This document shows, piece after piece, positions 23,919 to 36,911 of a stretch of DNA of 64,000 nucleotides. The notes below the pieces were generated by a model. That model was given only the letters and a program-made list of their open reading frames with translations. It had not been told where the DNA came from and did no database searches. Numbering within the stretch: position 1 is the stretch's first letter; each line of letters opens with the position of its first letter. This DNA comes from Serinus canaria (taxonomy: Eukaryota; Chordata; Aves; Passeriformes; Fringillidae). The position numbers and the translations under genes were made by a program. The DNA lies in assembly GCF_022539315.1 (NCBI RefSeq), contig NC_066326.1:16198601-16262600 (forward strand), read 5' to 3'.

Positions 23919-24779
23919 GTAGGAATTTGTCAAAGAGCTAAAAAGCTTCCTAGGAAAAGAGTTGTGAGCAGAGCAGCTACTCTGGAGATAAACAGGAGAT
24001 GTGTTCTTGTGGCCCAGCTGGAAGGACAGAGCTGGGACATCATGAGTTGCTGGCCCTGCAGTTCTTGCATGGGAATATCAGAAGTACTGCTCTTTGCATA
24101 GGAAATTTAGTGAAGCATTAAAGGCACAGAATGGATGAATTTTTTGTTTTCTGACTTTGCTTCTGAGAAGGTCTTGGTGTCTCATAGCTTCCTCCTTAGG
24201 AACCTCCTCCTGTTGGTTGAGAAGCACAAATAACAGGGCCAGGCTGTTGGGCTGGTTTGAGAAGGGACTGCTGTGTGCCTCTGTAACTTTCCTCCACTCT
24301 TTGCCTTCCAGGCCTGTCACAAAATAGCTTTTTCTCCTCACTGTATTGCTCTCAACATAAACTCTTAACATTCATCCCTATGTCTGTGCTCTCAGTTTAT
24401 TGAACTAATTGGTACCAGTATCAGCAAACATGAGATGGGCTGGCTTTTCCTCTTACAAGCATGTGTTTTGAATACATCAGGATATGTAGAAGAGCATTGC
24501 AGCATTTCTTTTGTGTCTTGGGAGTTTAGCAAATGCAGCTTGGTCTGATCTGAAGATCACCATATTTGTGCCATGTTCTGAGTTTTGGTAAAAACATTTC
24601 CTGGCAGTCACTTGCTGCCGTAGTCAAAACTCTCCTAGCTTTCAGCAATTGGATTTAGATTTGTTTCAGAGTGAGGGAAGATCCACAGAATGTTCCTTCC
24701 TCTTAGGAAGAAAGCTCAGAGTGAGAACAGTTCTCAGAGTACATCCCACTGAAAATTGTTCTATATTAGAAAGCTCTGA

Positions 24780-25045
24780 TGACTTGATGGTATTCCTGAT
24801 ATCCAGCTTAAACCTCCCTTGACACAGCTCCAGCCCCTCCCTGCTGTCCCTGGGCACAGAGAGCAGAGTTTGGTACCCTCCCCTCCCCTGCCCCTCAGGA
24901 GGATGCTGGAGGTTCCAGTGAGGTCTCCCCTCAGTCTCCTCCAGGCTGAACAAACCAGGGGCCCTCAGCTGTTCCTCTTAAGGCTCCTCCTCCAGACCCT
25001 TCCCATCTCTGCAGCTCTTTGGACACTCCAGTGGATGGAGTTTAG
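24780..25045 (-). mobile_element. CR1 LINE fragment, antisense
   Basis: TTCCTGATATCCAGCTTAAA (24793), CTCAGTCTCCTCCAGGCTGA (24931) and CTCCTCCAGACCCTTCCCAT follow the CR1 3' region in reverse complement. The 3' terminus itself is missing. Confidence 0.78.
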
Positions 25046-26559
25046 GATGTGCCTATGATTCCTCTCTTGAGAGAATTACCAGAAAATAGCTGTTAGGAGG
25101 GAAAGGTGAAAATGGAAAACCAAACAGAAAAAATACACCAAACTAGTTCCTACTGCAAAGCAGTAAAATATTAAATAATTGAGATGAAAAAAGCTGCCAG
25201 GAAGAGGAAGGGACAAGTGGACAAGCTGCTGCCAGCAGAAATTGCTATGAAAGGAGGTGAATTGTCTTGGGCTGAAGTTTGTATGTAAACACTGAGTGGA
25301 GAGCCTTAAGGAAAAGGTTTGCCAGTGATGATAAAAAAAAAGGAAATAACAGTTATAATGAGAAAAAGCATAAAGAATAGGCCAGGCAAATTTAAATATA
25401 TATAATAATGCTTTTTTGTGCAAACAGTTGTTATTACTTAGCTCTTTGTAGTAAGTGGTCTGCTGTAGTGAAAACAGCATAATTTTTACATTTTCTTACA
25501 TCCCAAAGAGTGCTGGGGAAGAAATGTGTAATGAGACTGAGCTCTGTTTTGGAGAAGAAACCAGAAAACAGACAAACACATTGCTACAAATTTAGAATGA
25601 TGTTTTTATATCTACTTTAAAACATTTTCTCTCCTCTCAGGAAATAGTACATTAAGGTAAAAAACCCGAGCAAGGCTTCTGCACACTGCACTCTAAATGA
25701 AAGGGACAAATTGACTTCTGAAATGGTTTGGAGGTTGATAAATTTCTTACCCAAGCAGCTCATGCTGGAGGCTGAGTGGCTTTCAGCATTACTGCCTTGG
25801 ACATGTGCTGGATTACAAACCTCCCTGAACCTGCTGGTGCCAGGAGTTATTTCCCAGGGAGGTTAAGTGAAGAATTGCTGAAAGTTCCAGTGTTTTTCAA
25901 GGGCTGAAGCAACAGCATGCACCAGGTGTGGATTAGCGATCAGAAAGTTGGAGCAGCAGCTGAAATACCGTTTGAGATGGTTCCCAAGTTCTGAATACAA
26001 AAACGTTCCTGTGTTTAATAGTTGTCAGCAAAGGAGGAGCAGACAAAAGGGTGACAGTGGGGAGCTATGGACAGCAGGGATAACAACACTGCCAGCAGAG
26101 GGGTCACACCTAGAGGTAAACACAAGGAAAAAGTTACTTCACTTTTAATCTGACAGAAATATAGAAAGTAATACTTCTAAGTAAATAGAACTTGAAGGCT
26201 CAGATTTAAAAAGGGATTAAATCTTATTTGTCTGTTTTAAAGTATTTGGGATTTCTTTTTTCTTGCATACAAAAGACACTAGTCTAGCAACTTTGTGACT
26301 CATCTTTAATTCCTCAGTTTGTTTGCTGAGTGGAAGTTACTGGAAAATGATGTGATAATTGCTCTAGTTTGGATTATAGCCAATGATTATACCCCATTGT
26401 GAGATTTACCTTGGAATGAATGATCATGGAGTGTTCAAGTTGAGAGTCACAGCAAAGAAAATGTTACTGTAAAGATGGTGATCTCAGTAAGGAAGGTGCC
26501 AGTAAGGATCAAATAGAGATAGGTAAACTGATATGAAGAAAAGACATTTGAGAGTTGTC

Positions 26560-27260
26560 TGTTTCTGAATGATACTGTTGAAGACACAGAAGCAAATTGT
26601 TTGAGTATGAATGAAAAAATTAAATATATGGGGACAACAGAAAGTCTGTATCATGTTCTGTGGCTGGAAAGGCAGTATAAAACAGGACAAATGAAATTGC
26701 ACAAACGGGGATGGGAAGAGACAGAAACTTGTAAAAAAAAAATGCAACTACCAAAGGGCTTCAAGGACAAAAAAAACCAGAAGAATAATTCTATAAAGCT
26801 TTACCAGCAAAAAACCTTTTTTTTACAAAACGAAGAAATAGCTGAACAGATTAAAGGGGACATTAAGTCATGAGCAGATGTTTCCAAGATAGCTGGAGTA
26901 TTTAATGGCTGTTTTTCCTCAATCTCCCTAAGAAGGTCAGCTGCAATCCGATGACAAATGTGAAAAGTTGTGGAACAAATAAACTACTTGTTAGCACTAA
27001 GAAGCTAACAAGATGGTAAGTAAAAGTCAACATAGATTTGTCAAGCACAAATCACATCAAAGCCATCTAATTTTGTTCTGTTATATGGGAATGCACCTCC
27101 TGCCTCAACAGAAGAGAAGTATTAAACTTGATAGTATAAAGAGATACAGACTGGATGAACTGCTCTAAAGGAGCTGGAGACTGATGGACAAAGGCATGCA
27201 GAGTGTTATTTGTGCTAGAAAGATGCAACAAATAAGAGATATATTTACATTTCTTGACAT
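26560..27260 (+). mobile_element. Degraded CR1-type LINE body, sense
   Basis: GGAGTATTTAATGGCTGTTT (26896) followed by CCCTAAGAAGGTCAGCTGCA (26926) matches the CR1 segment before the reverse transcriptase (VFNDFFVSVFTKKV-like). AGATTTGTCAAGCACAAATC (27033) with AAAGCCATCTAATTTTGTTC (27059) matches the GFVKGKSCLTNLI-like start of the RT. Frames are broken throughout. The left edge is approximate. Confidence 0.6.
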
Positions 27261-27448
27261 TTTTAGCATGATTTTGATAGTGAAAATGGTTTAAATTCAG
27301 TAAAAGAGTGAAGTTTAGATACCTATATAAAAACTCTTATTTATCTAGGAAATGCATGGAATTATGCATAACTTAGAAAAATGGTACATTCAGAAGTACG
27401 ATATTGGGATTTTTTTCTGAAAATAAGCTTAAGTCCATTCTAACTGTC

Positions 27449-27840
27449 ATAGAATCCCAGAATGGTTTGGGTTGGAATGGACCTAAAAGTCCATCTTGTT
27501 CCACCCTCCACCATGGGCAGGGACACCTTCCACTCTCCAGGTTGCTCCAAGCCCTGTCCAGCCTGGCCTTGGACACTCCCAGGGATCCAGGGTTTCTCTG
27601 GGCAGCCTGTGCCAGGGTCTCCCACTCCCACAGGGGAGAATTTATTCCTGGTGTCTCATCTAAACCCACTCTGTGTAAAGCCGTTCCCCCTTGTCCTCTC
27701 ACTCCAGCCCTTGTAAAGAGTCTCTCTCCATCTTTCCTGTAGGCTCCCTTCAAGTTTTGGAAGGGGCAATTAGGTTACTCTGAGCCTTCTCTTTTCCAGG
27801 CTGAGCAATCCCAATTCTCTCAGCCTTTTGAGTATGGAAA
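27449..27840 (-). mobile_element. CR1 LINE 3' fragment, antisense, well preserved
   Basis: CATAGAATCCCAGAATGGTT (27449), CCATGGGCAGGGACACCTTC, GGTTGCTCCAAGCCCTGTCC, CCCTTGTCCTCTCACTCCAG and CCTTCTCTTTTCCAGGCTGA reproduce the avian CR1 3' end in reverse complement with few gaps. It is the least decayed CR1 here, so probably the youngest. Open frames on both strands between 27373 and 27753 are shadows. Confidence 0.93.
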
Positions 27841-30800
27841 AGGATAAATAAACTTCTGTTTTATTTTTTCTTTATAAAGTTTATGTTTAAACATGTGAAT
27901 GTTTTTCATTCTGCCTGCATCTTCAACCAGTTACCCTATTTTACACACCACTGGGATTTAAAATTTTCTTGTCATCTAGAAATATCCTTAATTATGGAGA
28001 GTGAATAGAACAAAAGAGAAACTCTGATGTGATTGAATTTGAAGATCTGGGGGCCTAAGCAGTAATTATGCATGGGAGATGGTGTTGTGCATATTTCTGC
28101 TGGTAACTCCTCCACCTGCCTCCTCCTACTTACTGAGCCTTTGCCATTCCCTTTATAGCAACGACCTCGTCGTGACTGAGGGTTTGGGAGAACTGCTGAG
28201 TGCCTGTGCTGGTGCTGATGGGAGTGACTGAGGAAGTCCATGTGGGCATTTCTCATACACAAAGTGTTCAAACCCTTTGTTGAGAGACCAGGTGTTGTCT
28301 GCAGTGTCTGTTTTATATATCTGCCATGTCTTTGAGGTGAGACAGGGTTGTTAACACTGCAACACGGGCTAGGAGTTTGGTTAGGAAACATCTATTTCTG
28401 TGTTAAAATTTAAAAGCAGTAGCCAAAATGACAAAAAATATAAGCTTGCTCTTTAAAGCTCTTGCTAATAGGTGATACAGAAAGATGTTTTTTGTGGAAA
28501 TGTTCTCAGCTTGTGGGTGGATGATGGGGAGAATGTGAGCAGTACAGTCTGTCCCGAGTCTTGTCTTAAGGATTTAGCACCATTGACAAAGCAGTTCTCG
28601 GGAGAGAAACATGGTTTAGAAACATAATTATGCTTTAAAAAAACGCCCTGGGTCTACAGCAGGATAGTTGGATTCAGCTGCTCAAAAGTCATCTGACATA
28701 AAATCATCTGCCCCTATTTTTCAAGGCTGAGTCAAATGTTCAGTGGCAGTGTTTAGCTGTTAGTACTGCTCTGCAGTGGGGTTTGGTGGTAACTGCAGAG
28801 GTAATGGAGATAATGATTTCCTATTTGTAACTCCTCTCTGGATCTTTTTCTGGGTCCTCTCTGGGTTATTTTCCAATCAAATTATTTTCTGTGGTAAAAA
28901 TCAGCAGACAAATGTGTAAATAGTTCAAGATACTAAAGGGATAGAAATATTAGAGATCACAGTTATCAATTTAAATGTATACTTGTAAATAAGTAAACTT
29001 CTCTGGGGCATGACCAGCCTGGGTTTGGTTTAACCAGTGTGTGAGTGTTAGAAGTTTTCTCAAGTTGCTACTCATTTATATAACCTGGTTCTGTAGAAGC
29101 CCCAATACTGCAATCAAGTGGCCAGGGGAGGATGGAAAAAGAAAATGTTTGTGCCAGTGTTTAGGTAGAGTAGAATGAAATGAACCACTTGGAAACACTG
29201 GATTTAGAAATGATGAATTTGTAGGGAATTTGATTTTCACTCTTTCTGTAGTAGGAGTTTCTGAGACACAGTATTCCTGGTTCAGACGTCAGAATACAAA
29301 TCTGTACCAAGCTGCTGAAGGTTACCTTGACGAATTTGACAGGAATCCCTCATCATCTCTGTTTGTATTTGTTGATGGCCGTTAGCTCCATAGTTCCCAT
29401 CATCATTTAGTCTTTTTTTTAATTATTCCTTTTTAACTGTCAATAGGAATGCATATCAGCTGCTAAAAAAATATTAGCAGGAACAGTGTAGCTAAAATTA
29501 CATTGTGCTTACACATGCCATCTTGAATAATTTTCCTGTAGCACTTGCTAATTGCAGACGATATCCACTCTCAGGAGCTTTCATTTCAAACACTGAGCCA
29601 ACCTCTGAAATGCAATGGCAGATTTCCCACAGGTCCTGTCCGAGAAGGGATTTGAGTCCCCTCAAAGCTCTGATGAGCAGGATCAGCATCCTTAATGCAG
29701 GAACACCTGTACAGAGCAGCCCTGCCTGCCCAAGCCAGGGCTGTAGGACTTGTACATGTTCTGAACACCAGAATCTGCTTGGGCAGATGGAGGTTTGGCA
29801 GCTGGGAGTGGAGAGAGGGGGGGCAGGTGAAATAAAAAAGAGTAAGACTGGCATTAATAAGGTCAGAAAGAGGAAAGAAGGGTCACTGGGTAGATAAATA
29901 TGGCTGAAGTTGAATAGCTGAAAGAGGAGTTGTTAATTAATGTGGAAGGATCCACAGTAAAAACTGTGTCAGCCTGACTGCATTCTCTCCCAGGATGTGG
30001 GACTGACCTGAAGCTCCTTTTTCTGAATTGTTTCTCTCCAGTAATGGCTCTGGGAGTGCTGGGACAATGTGTGGGCATTTATCCCCAGTTAATTGCTTTA
30101 AAATATTATCATGTTCCTTTATTGCCAGTTGCTATGCAAGGAAGTAGAAAATTATATTTTATTGTGCAATATGCGCTAAATTTTCCTTTTGTTATGTTTT
30201 TAATAGCGTAGCTATTTTAAAATAGAAAAGTTATCTCATTCACTGTCAGTATAATGATTTGGCTGCTGGGAAAAAATAAATTTGTATCACTCAGAATTAT
30301 TTCTTTAATATTCAGAAAATTTTCTTAGGGATTAACCTTACCAACTAATGAGTTTTTTCTTCTGCTTAGTCATGAAAAAACCCATCTTATATTTTTACCT
30401 GTCTTTTAGCAGTCTGATCTATTGGGATAGCTAATGCTCCATCAGCTCCTCCTCTACTTCACTTTTTGTGGCTTTAGTATTTCAAGAGAAGTATTTTTCT
30501 GAGTTTTGTGCAATAGATAATTCATAGCAATAGTAATGGGAGCAGCATGAGCTTTTCAACCTGCTCAAGGTGAACTTCCTCAAAAGCTAAGCAAGCATTA
30601 GGAAATATTGCTACCCACAGCAATGGCCTTGTGCTGGTCACTGCAGTGACCATGGAAAATCTGTGTGTCTCTGAAGTCTGCTGCAGACAGACAGCAGGGA
30701 CAAAGAGCCTTTCTGGTAGAATATAGAACTTCTGAAAAACACAAGTTTTGTCATTACTGAAGACAAAACCTGTGGAGTATTTTATAAGGTTTTTTTGGTG

Positions 30801-31151
30801 GGTAGATTTCTAGAAAAGGACAGAGGAGGGGTGATGCCTTTTCATTTTCTTTATTAGGTTGCTTCAGCTGACTTTCATTCCCTGGATTTCTCTCTGGAAT
30901 CTGCATTTGCTTGGTTTTCCTGTTTATTCTCTGTCTTGTTAATAGTGTATGCAAAAGAAACTGCTACTGTCTGGATTTATCTATGAAAGTTGCTCTAAGA
31001 GATGTAAGTGTTATTAAATATGTTAATTCTTTTCTATAGAATTACTATTTTTCCTAGTTCCTATGGGATTATTAATATGTAGCTATTCCAAAGCAGGAGC
31101 TTTTACAAATATCCATCTTATTTTGAACCTCTCACCACCACCATCCTCATT

Positions 31152-31167
31152 CCCCCACAAGTGGGGG
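31152..31167. repeat. Perfect 16-bp palindrome CCCCCACAAGTGGGGG?
   Basis: CCCCCAC, AA, GTGGGGG forms a perfect inverted repeat, except that the central AA makes it a hairpin and not a strict palindrome. It is followed by a run of ten T. In a eukaryotic intron this has no known meaning. Confidence 0.7.
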
Positions 31168-34100
31168 CTTTTTTTTTTTGTTGGGGATCAAGTATGACGT
31201 ACAAATAGGCAGGGATATAGAGTTTTCTACAGGGTTATTGTGATTTTTTTAACTGTTAACAGGAAGAAATCAATGAGTTGCAAGCATTAGAACTTCTTCC
31301 CTTTTCCTGCTCAGGAGGAATTGACAATGTGTTGTGAACACACCCAGCTGGAAGAAATTCTGCTCATGTGAGGGGCAGCAGGGAAATCTCTGTTGTTTAA
31401 TTGTGGAAGTGAGCTCAGAAAGCGCTTCCAAGTAATTTTCTTCTGTAGGCTCAGTGGATGGAATCCTCTTGTTGTGCTTCAGCTCTTTCTGTGGGGAAAT
31501 TCCCCCTCAAAAGCCAGGTCTGTGCTCCTGACAGAAATTGTCATGTGCAAACCTCTTGTAGAGCAGGAATTCAATGTGACAGCTGCTGTACCAGACCTCA
31601 GAACAATGAGCTTCTCCCAGGGTAGAGATGGTGAAAAAATCCTCATTCTCCAAAATACCTGTAATCCAAAATTAGAAGTCTTCCCTGCAAAGCTTCCCTC
31701 ACCTGCCACCTGGCAGGGTCAGTCTGCCTTGCCTTCCATAATTAAAATCACCATCACTGGGGAATTGCATTAGATGACTGAAGTCTCTCTCTCTCTTTTC
31801 TTTTTTTTTTTTTTCATAGAAGCCTTTTCTAGTTGACAGAATTCCTTTCAGGAACAAAAATATGTACCTTTCATGATAGAAATAACAGAAAAAGCCTCAT
31901 GATGGTGTCAAATATTCAAGTTTGGCAGAGTCATGAGAAGCCAAGGAGAATGTAATTGGTGCTTAGTTCCCTTTCCCCTGCAAGCCTCAATAACACTTTA
32001 ACATTGTGGTGGTTTTCCCTTGAATGTGGCGAGAGAAATGACAGGTAGTTATTTTCACTATTTTCTGTTTCCATGGAAACCCAGTGTTTGCAGTAACAGT
32101 CTTACTGTAAGCTCTGTAATCCTCCCCTGGGGCTTCTCACCAATGTGGTAATTTAATAATTCATGAGCATTAAGCCTGAATTTGCTAGGAAGCAAACTGT
32201 GTTGCTTGGAGCCGTTTTCTCAGGGCCAGATTGATTTCCCTCACAGATTCAGTGTTCTTTTCTCTAAGATGTCTTTATAAAATACACTCCATAAACCAAA
32301 GCCGTGTACTGTGCCTCAGTTGTTTGTGAAAGCAGGGTCATTGCAGAGCTGCTGGATAAGACAGCTCAGGAAAGAACTCTCCTGCCTCCCCCAGCAAAAG
32401 AAAAGGGGAAAAACCAAACACACTGTGTGAGCACTTGCCTGAAAAGGAAGATTGTTAAACAGTCCATGAGTCACTGTTGAGACAGTGAGCAAACTGAAAG
32501 TTCAGCAGAGGCGATGCTCCTGTCTCCAGGGCTCGGCGGTGACCGCTCTCCGTGATGGATTGCTCAAACACTGCTGGGAGCTGGGAGATGCTGTTGGTTT
32601 ACACTGGAAGTGGGAATTGAGTTCTTCACAGACATGGGTCCATTCTGTATGAATGCTCTGGCTTCCTCTCACACTCACACTGAGAATGGAGACTCATTCT
32701 GTGGAGCTCTGGGAGATTTTGTTATTAGGTCAGTCTTACAGCAGCTGTAAGAACCTAGATTTTTTTTCCCAAGAGGATGAGCAAAAATTAGCAACTCTAA
32801 AAGATAATCATGATGAACAGAAAATAAACTTGAAAAGCTTTTTCAGAGGATACTCCTACTGCTTAAATAATCTTTCAAGAGTAATACTAATTCTTTTTCA
32901 CAATGGGAAATTACTAAAATGTCGATATAGGTGCATGCTTTCTTCATGAATGTGAGACCATGCTCATGAAATAAAGTTCAGAAGGCCTGAAGTGAGGCTT
33001 GTTTCCTTTTTAGAAAGTTCCTACAGGGTGTTCTCAAAAGAATCAGGCTGCAGTGCTGTCCTGATGTGACCATTTCAATCACTGACTGTGGTAATGCTCT
33101 TGCAGTTGACACACTCAAGAGATTTGAACAAATTTCCAAATTCCAATTTCCAGTTTGGCCAATGGAATAAAAATAAAAGTCTATTTTTTGTTGTGTGAAG
33201 TTGTGCAAGCAAATATGAGAAGCCTCATGTGGTTATCATTAACTGTATTGCAGGGTGCAGCACAAATGGAAAGCCAGGACAGTAGAGCCTGATTTTCTCT
33301 CAGCCTCCAAATAGGATGGTGGGGAGCAGTAATTGCTTTCTGGAAAACTGGCTAATGCTGCTCTCCTGGGGCTTTAAAACTTCTGCTCTGCTGGGTCAGT
33401 GCACTTCCTCTTTGATACAGGAACAGCTTCCCAAGTTAATCCATGCAAATACTATCTTGACCAAGCTGTAAGGTTTTGAGACTGCAGTTCAGTTTTCTCT
33501 CCCCTTCCCACTCCCACCAAGCCCCAGGGATCTCTTTCGTGGTGTTTATCTTCCAACTCAATTCACGTTTTGAAACAATCTCCTTTTTTTGCAGCTTTAA
33601 GAAAATGCTTTGATTCTATACCAGTAATTCCTAACATAATTCCATTCATCTGGTCAGCATATTGTCCTTGTAGAGCTTGTGCACACAGGAGCAGGAAGAA
33701 TGCAGTATTTGATGGCACTGTTGAGATAAACTTCCTGAAATGTGGTGTGTGCACCAAGACTGGGATATTTTGAAGGGAATTGTTGGCAAGGTTTAATTGC
33801 CATAGAGTGACCAGCTCATCCCAAGCTCTCTCCTGGATGGCCTGTGTAGAGCTTGTTCTTGAGATTTATCTGGGACAAAATACAGTGCTTTTACAGTAGC
33901 ATCTTCAAATGTTTATGGTACTCATATGCCAGCTCAAATGTTAATCTAGAATTGTTGTCAGGCATGTTAACATTCTTTAAAGAAAAGACTAGACAATTTT
34001 CAGAGGGGGGAGGGCAGAGGAGAAATGAGATAGTATCATGCTTGTCATTTATTTTTTAACCAGTAGGACTGAAGGGAGATGAACTGTCCTGGCTACGCAA

Positions 34101-36892
34101 GTGTTTGTAGCTTATTCCTGCAAACTTCTGGCTTCTGTGGCAGCATTTTCAGATTTTTGTTCCTGAGTTAGTATTTTGCATGCAGGCAAGGTTTTACTTG
34201 ATACTAAAAGTGTCAGAAAGAAACCAGGGGAGGCACCAAGAGAAGATCAAAGTCTAAAATACAAGTTGTTACGTGATCTCTTCCACTACCACGTTACACC
34301 CCTTCCCTGAGCACTTCTGTGTGTGTCATGGACCAATGTGTATTTTTAAAATAACCTGTGTTCTTAGAAGGGATTGGCCACATGCTAAATGCTGAACTGA
34401 GGTATTTTTAATTATATTGGAGGTTTTCGGTGTTCCCCCAGTTTTCTCTGGAAATAAGAAGCTCTGAGGAAAATAAGAAAAATTAGGGAGCATTTATGTA
34501 TTTGTACCTTTTCCCTTTCAGTGTCATGTTGGAATGGAGAGAGTAAAGGTTTTATTTCTGGGAGAAATAGCTGCTGGACCATTATTTAAGGCAAGGGAAG
34601 GGTATAAGATGTGATGTTTCTGCCTAATGTGCTGCTGCCCCTGCTTCAGAAAACCAATCTCCTATTCTTTGTTAAAGAATTTTTTTTTTTTTTTTAGTCC
34701 ATGTTCTTTATCACCAGTCTTCAATTCAAACAGAAAATTGGTCTGCAGCCTCTCTGCAAACCTTCACAACTTTGGCATTATGCATATATTAATGCTGTAC
34801 CTACATTCCTAAATTGATGCTTAGTCAGGATTTTTGCCTTGGAACACCCCCAGTAATGAAATGTGCCCATGAATGAATACAAGGGGCTCTCCAGTCCAGC
34901 CCAGCCCAAGCTCTTTGCCAGCCCTTTCCTTTTTTTGTCATCTTCACACCTTGTGTGAAGAACATCCAAAACAAACCTCAACAACAAAAACTCCCTGGGG
35001 GCACAGTGCCACTCCTTCTCACCAACAGTAAATTTTGTCCCTGTTTGCCCCCTTTTTCATGCTGAAAATATAGCATCCCAAACCAATGATGGCTTCCTTC
35101 CTTTCTGCAGAGTTCAGTATGACTCTGCTTTTCAGTTACTTTGGGGAAGCCAAGAAGTGAGACACTACACTCCTTTCATTTTTCTTCCTTTTCAAGTGAA
35201 CGAACAAGAAGCTGTTTGACTTTGCTTGTCAGAGCAGTGGTTCTTATATCTGAGTAGCTGTAGCAATTACTAATCATGAGAGTGATTGTAAACCCTGGCT
35301 TAGTGCTGCACAAGAGGTGGTTTCACTATGATGTGAATTAGCACAGGAGGAGATGCTGCAATTAGAGTAATTGGAGCTTACTTATAGCATATAGGAGAAG
35401 AGGAATAAATCAGCTTTTGTTTAAGATAGTGGCTCTGATGTGGCACCTCTTGGGTCTGAGCACAGCAAGGTAAAATGTTAATTTTTTTCTCAGTTTTGAT
35501 GCATTTATCTCCAATTTTATGCAAAATAACTGATTTTGGTGTATATTCAGAATAACTGAAAACTTTTTTTGGGTTGTTGGCTTTAGTTGTGGGCATTTTG
35601 TGGGTTTTTTTTTTGTTTTGGGCAGCAGTAGGATCAAGCAGTCAGATTGCATCTCAGTACCTCCCATGCTTCATTTCCACCACATTTGGCAGTTAAAACT
35701 ACTGGGGTTTTGATTAATTTCCACATGGAGTTTATTCAGATTTGATGTTTTAGTCTTACTAAACTGGACTTATTGTTGCCTAAATTCTGTGTGTGCTCTC
35801 ATCCTTGTGCAGAAGATAAAACTGAGCAAAAGACACACTGGAGGCTCAACTTTTTCCAAGGACGTAGCTCTTAAAAGAAGAAATTAAAATATTGAATTCC
35901 CATTAAGTTTCTTGACCCTAAATGTATGTATTTTTGTCTAAAAGCAGATCTGCAATGATAGATGAAGGCAGTGGATTTTCAGGTCATTGGAAACAGGGTT
36001 ATTCTTCCAGATTTGCTTTGACATAGAAATAAATTTGCAGTTGTAAAATGGGAAGCAGCTGACTAACTAGTTCATAATGTGGGTCACCAGTGTAAAAAAG
36101 GTTCCAGTCCTATTCCAGCGACCCTAACAGTATCAGCACCACTGAGACCTTAGAATAATAACAGAACAGCAGAATAGTAGTAAACTGTTCTTGATCAGTA
36201 GTAATATCAAAGATTAGAGGAATGCTGGAGATGAGAAACAAACCCACAAGTTTAGGAGAAGTGAGCGAAAGGAAAGGAGGGAGAACTGGAGTTGGCTTGG
36301 TCCTTTGGGGTGGCCTCTTGGCACTGATGCCTTGTCACTCTCTGCCTCCTGTCCTTGAATCTCCTTTGGCCAAATGCCTCTTCCTGTTCCACAGTTCTGA
36401 AACGCTGCAGTTGACTCAAAGTCCCTTTAATTATTTATTCACGCAAACTCAAGAGGACTCTAAATTAAGGGAAGGAATGCAAAGGTTGTTACTGCAGTGG
36501 TGCTGGGATAAGGGAACAAGTGATCAATAGACAGGTGAGGGGGTGGTGGCTGCTTCATTTCTTGAAAAGCACTGGAATGGGGGACAGGAATCAGATTTTC
36601 TCCATGGCTTTAACAAGGAAAAGATGAATTGCAAATTTTAAAAGATTTCCACTTATTAATGGAGGAAAACCTTGCAAGAGACCATCGGGTGAATCTCCAG
36701 AATATCCCTCTTTGGGTGCTTTAAAAGCACACTAAGCAATCTTTTGTTAATGAATGAAATCCATACAGGCAGCTCAGCTCAAAGACTTGGCAGCCCCTTC
36801 CCTGCCATTGTCCAAGGGACAGTCTGCACAGGGTTTTGTGACACACAGTGTTGCATTCAGCTCCTGTATGAAAATGAATTGCTCATTAGAGC

Positions 36893-36911
36893 TGAAATAA
36901 TAATAATAAAA
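36893..36911. repeat. (AAT)n microsatellite
   Basis: GAAATAATAATAATAAAAAC, a short trinucleotide run. Confidence 0.75.

Noticed and set aside
27373..27753. Open frames on both strands of 110-126 codons
   Set aside because: Shadows of a well-preserved CR1 3' fragment.
31152..31177. Intrinsic (bacterial-type) terminator
   Set aside because: The window is plainly a eukaryotic intron; the resemblance is structural only.
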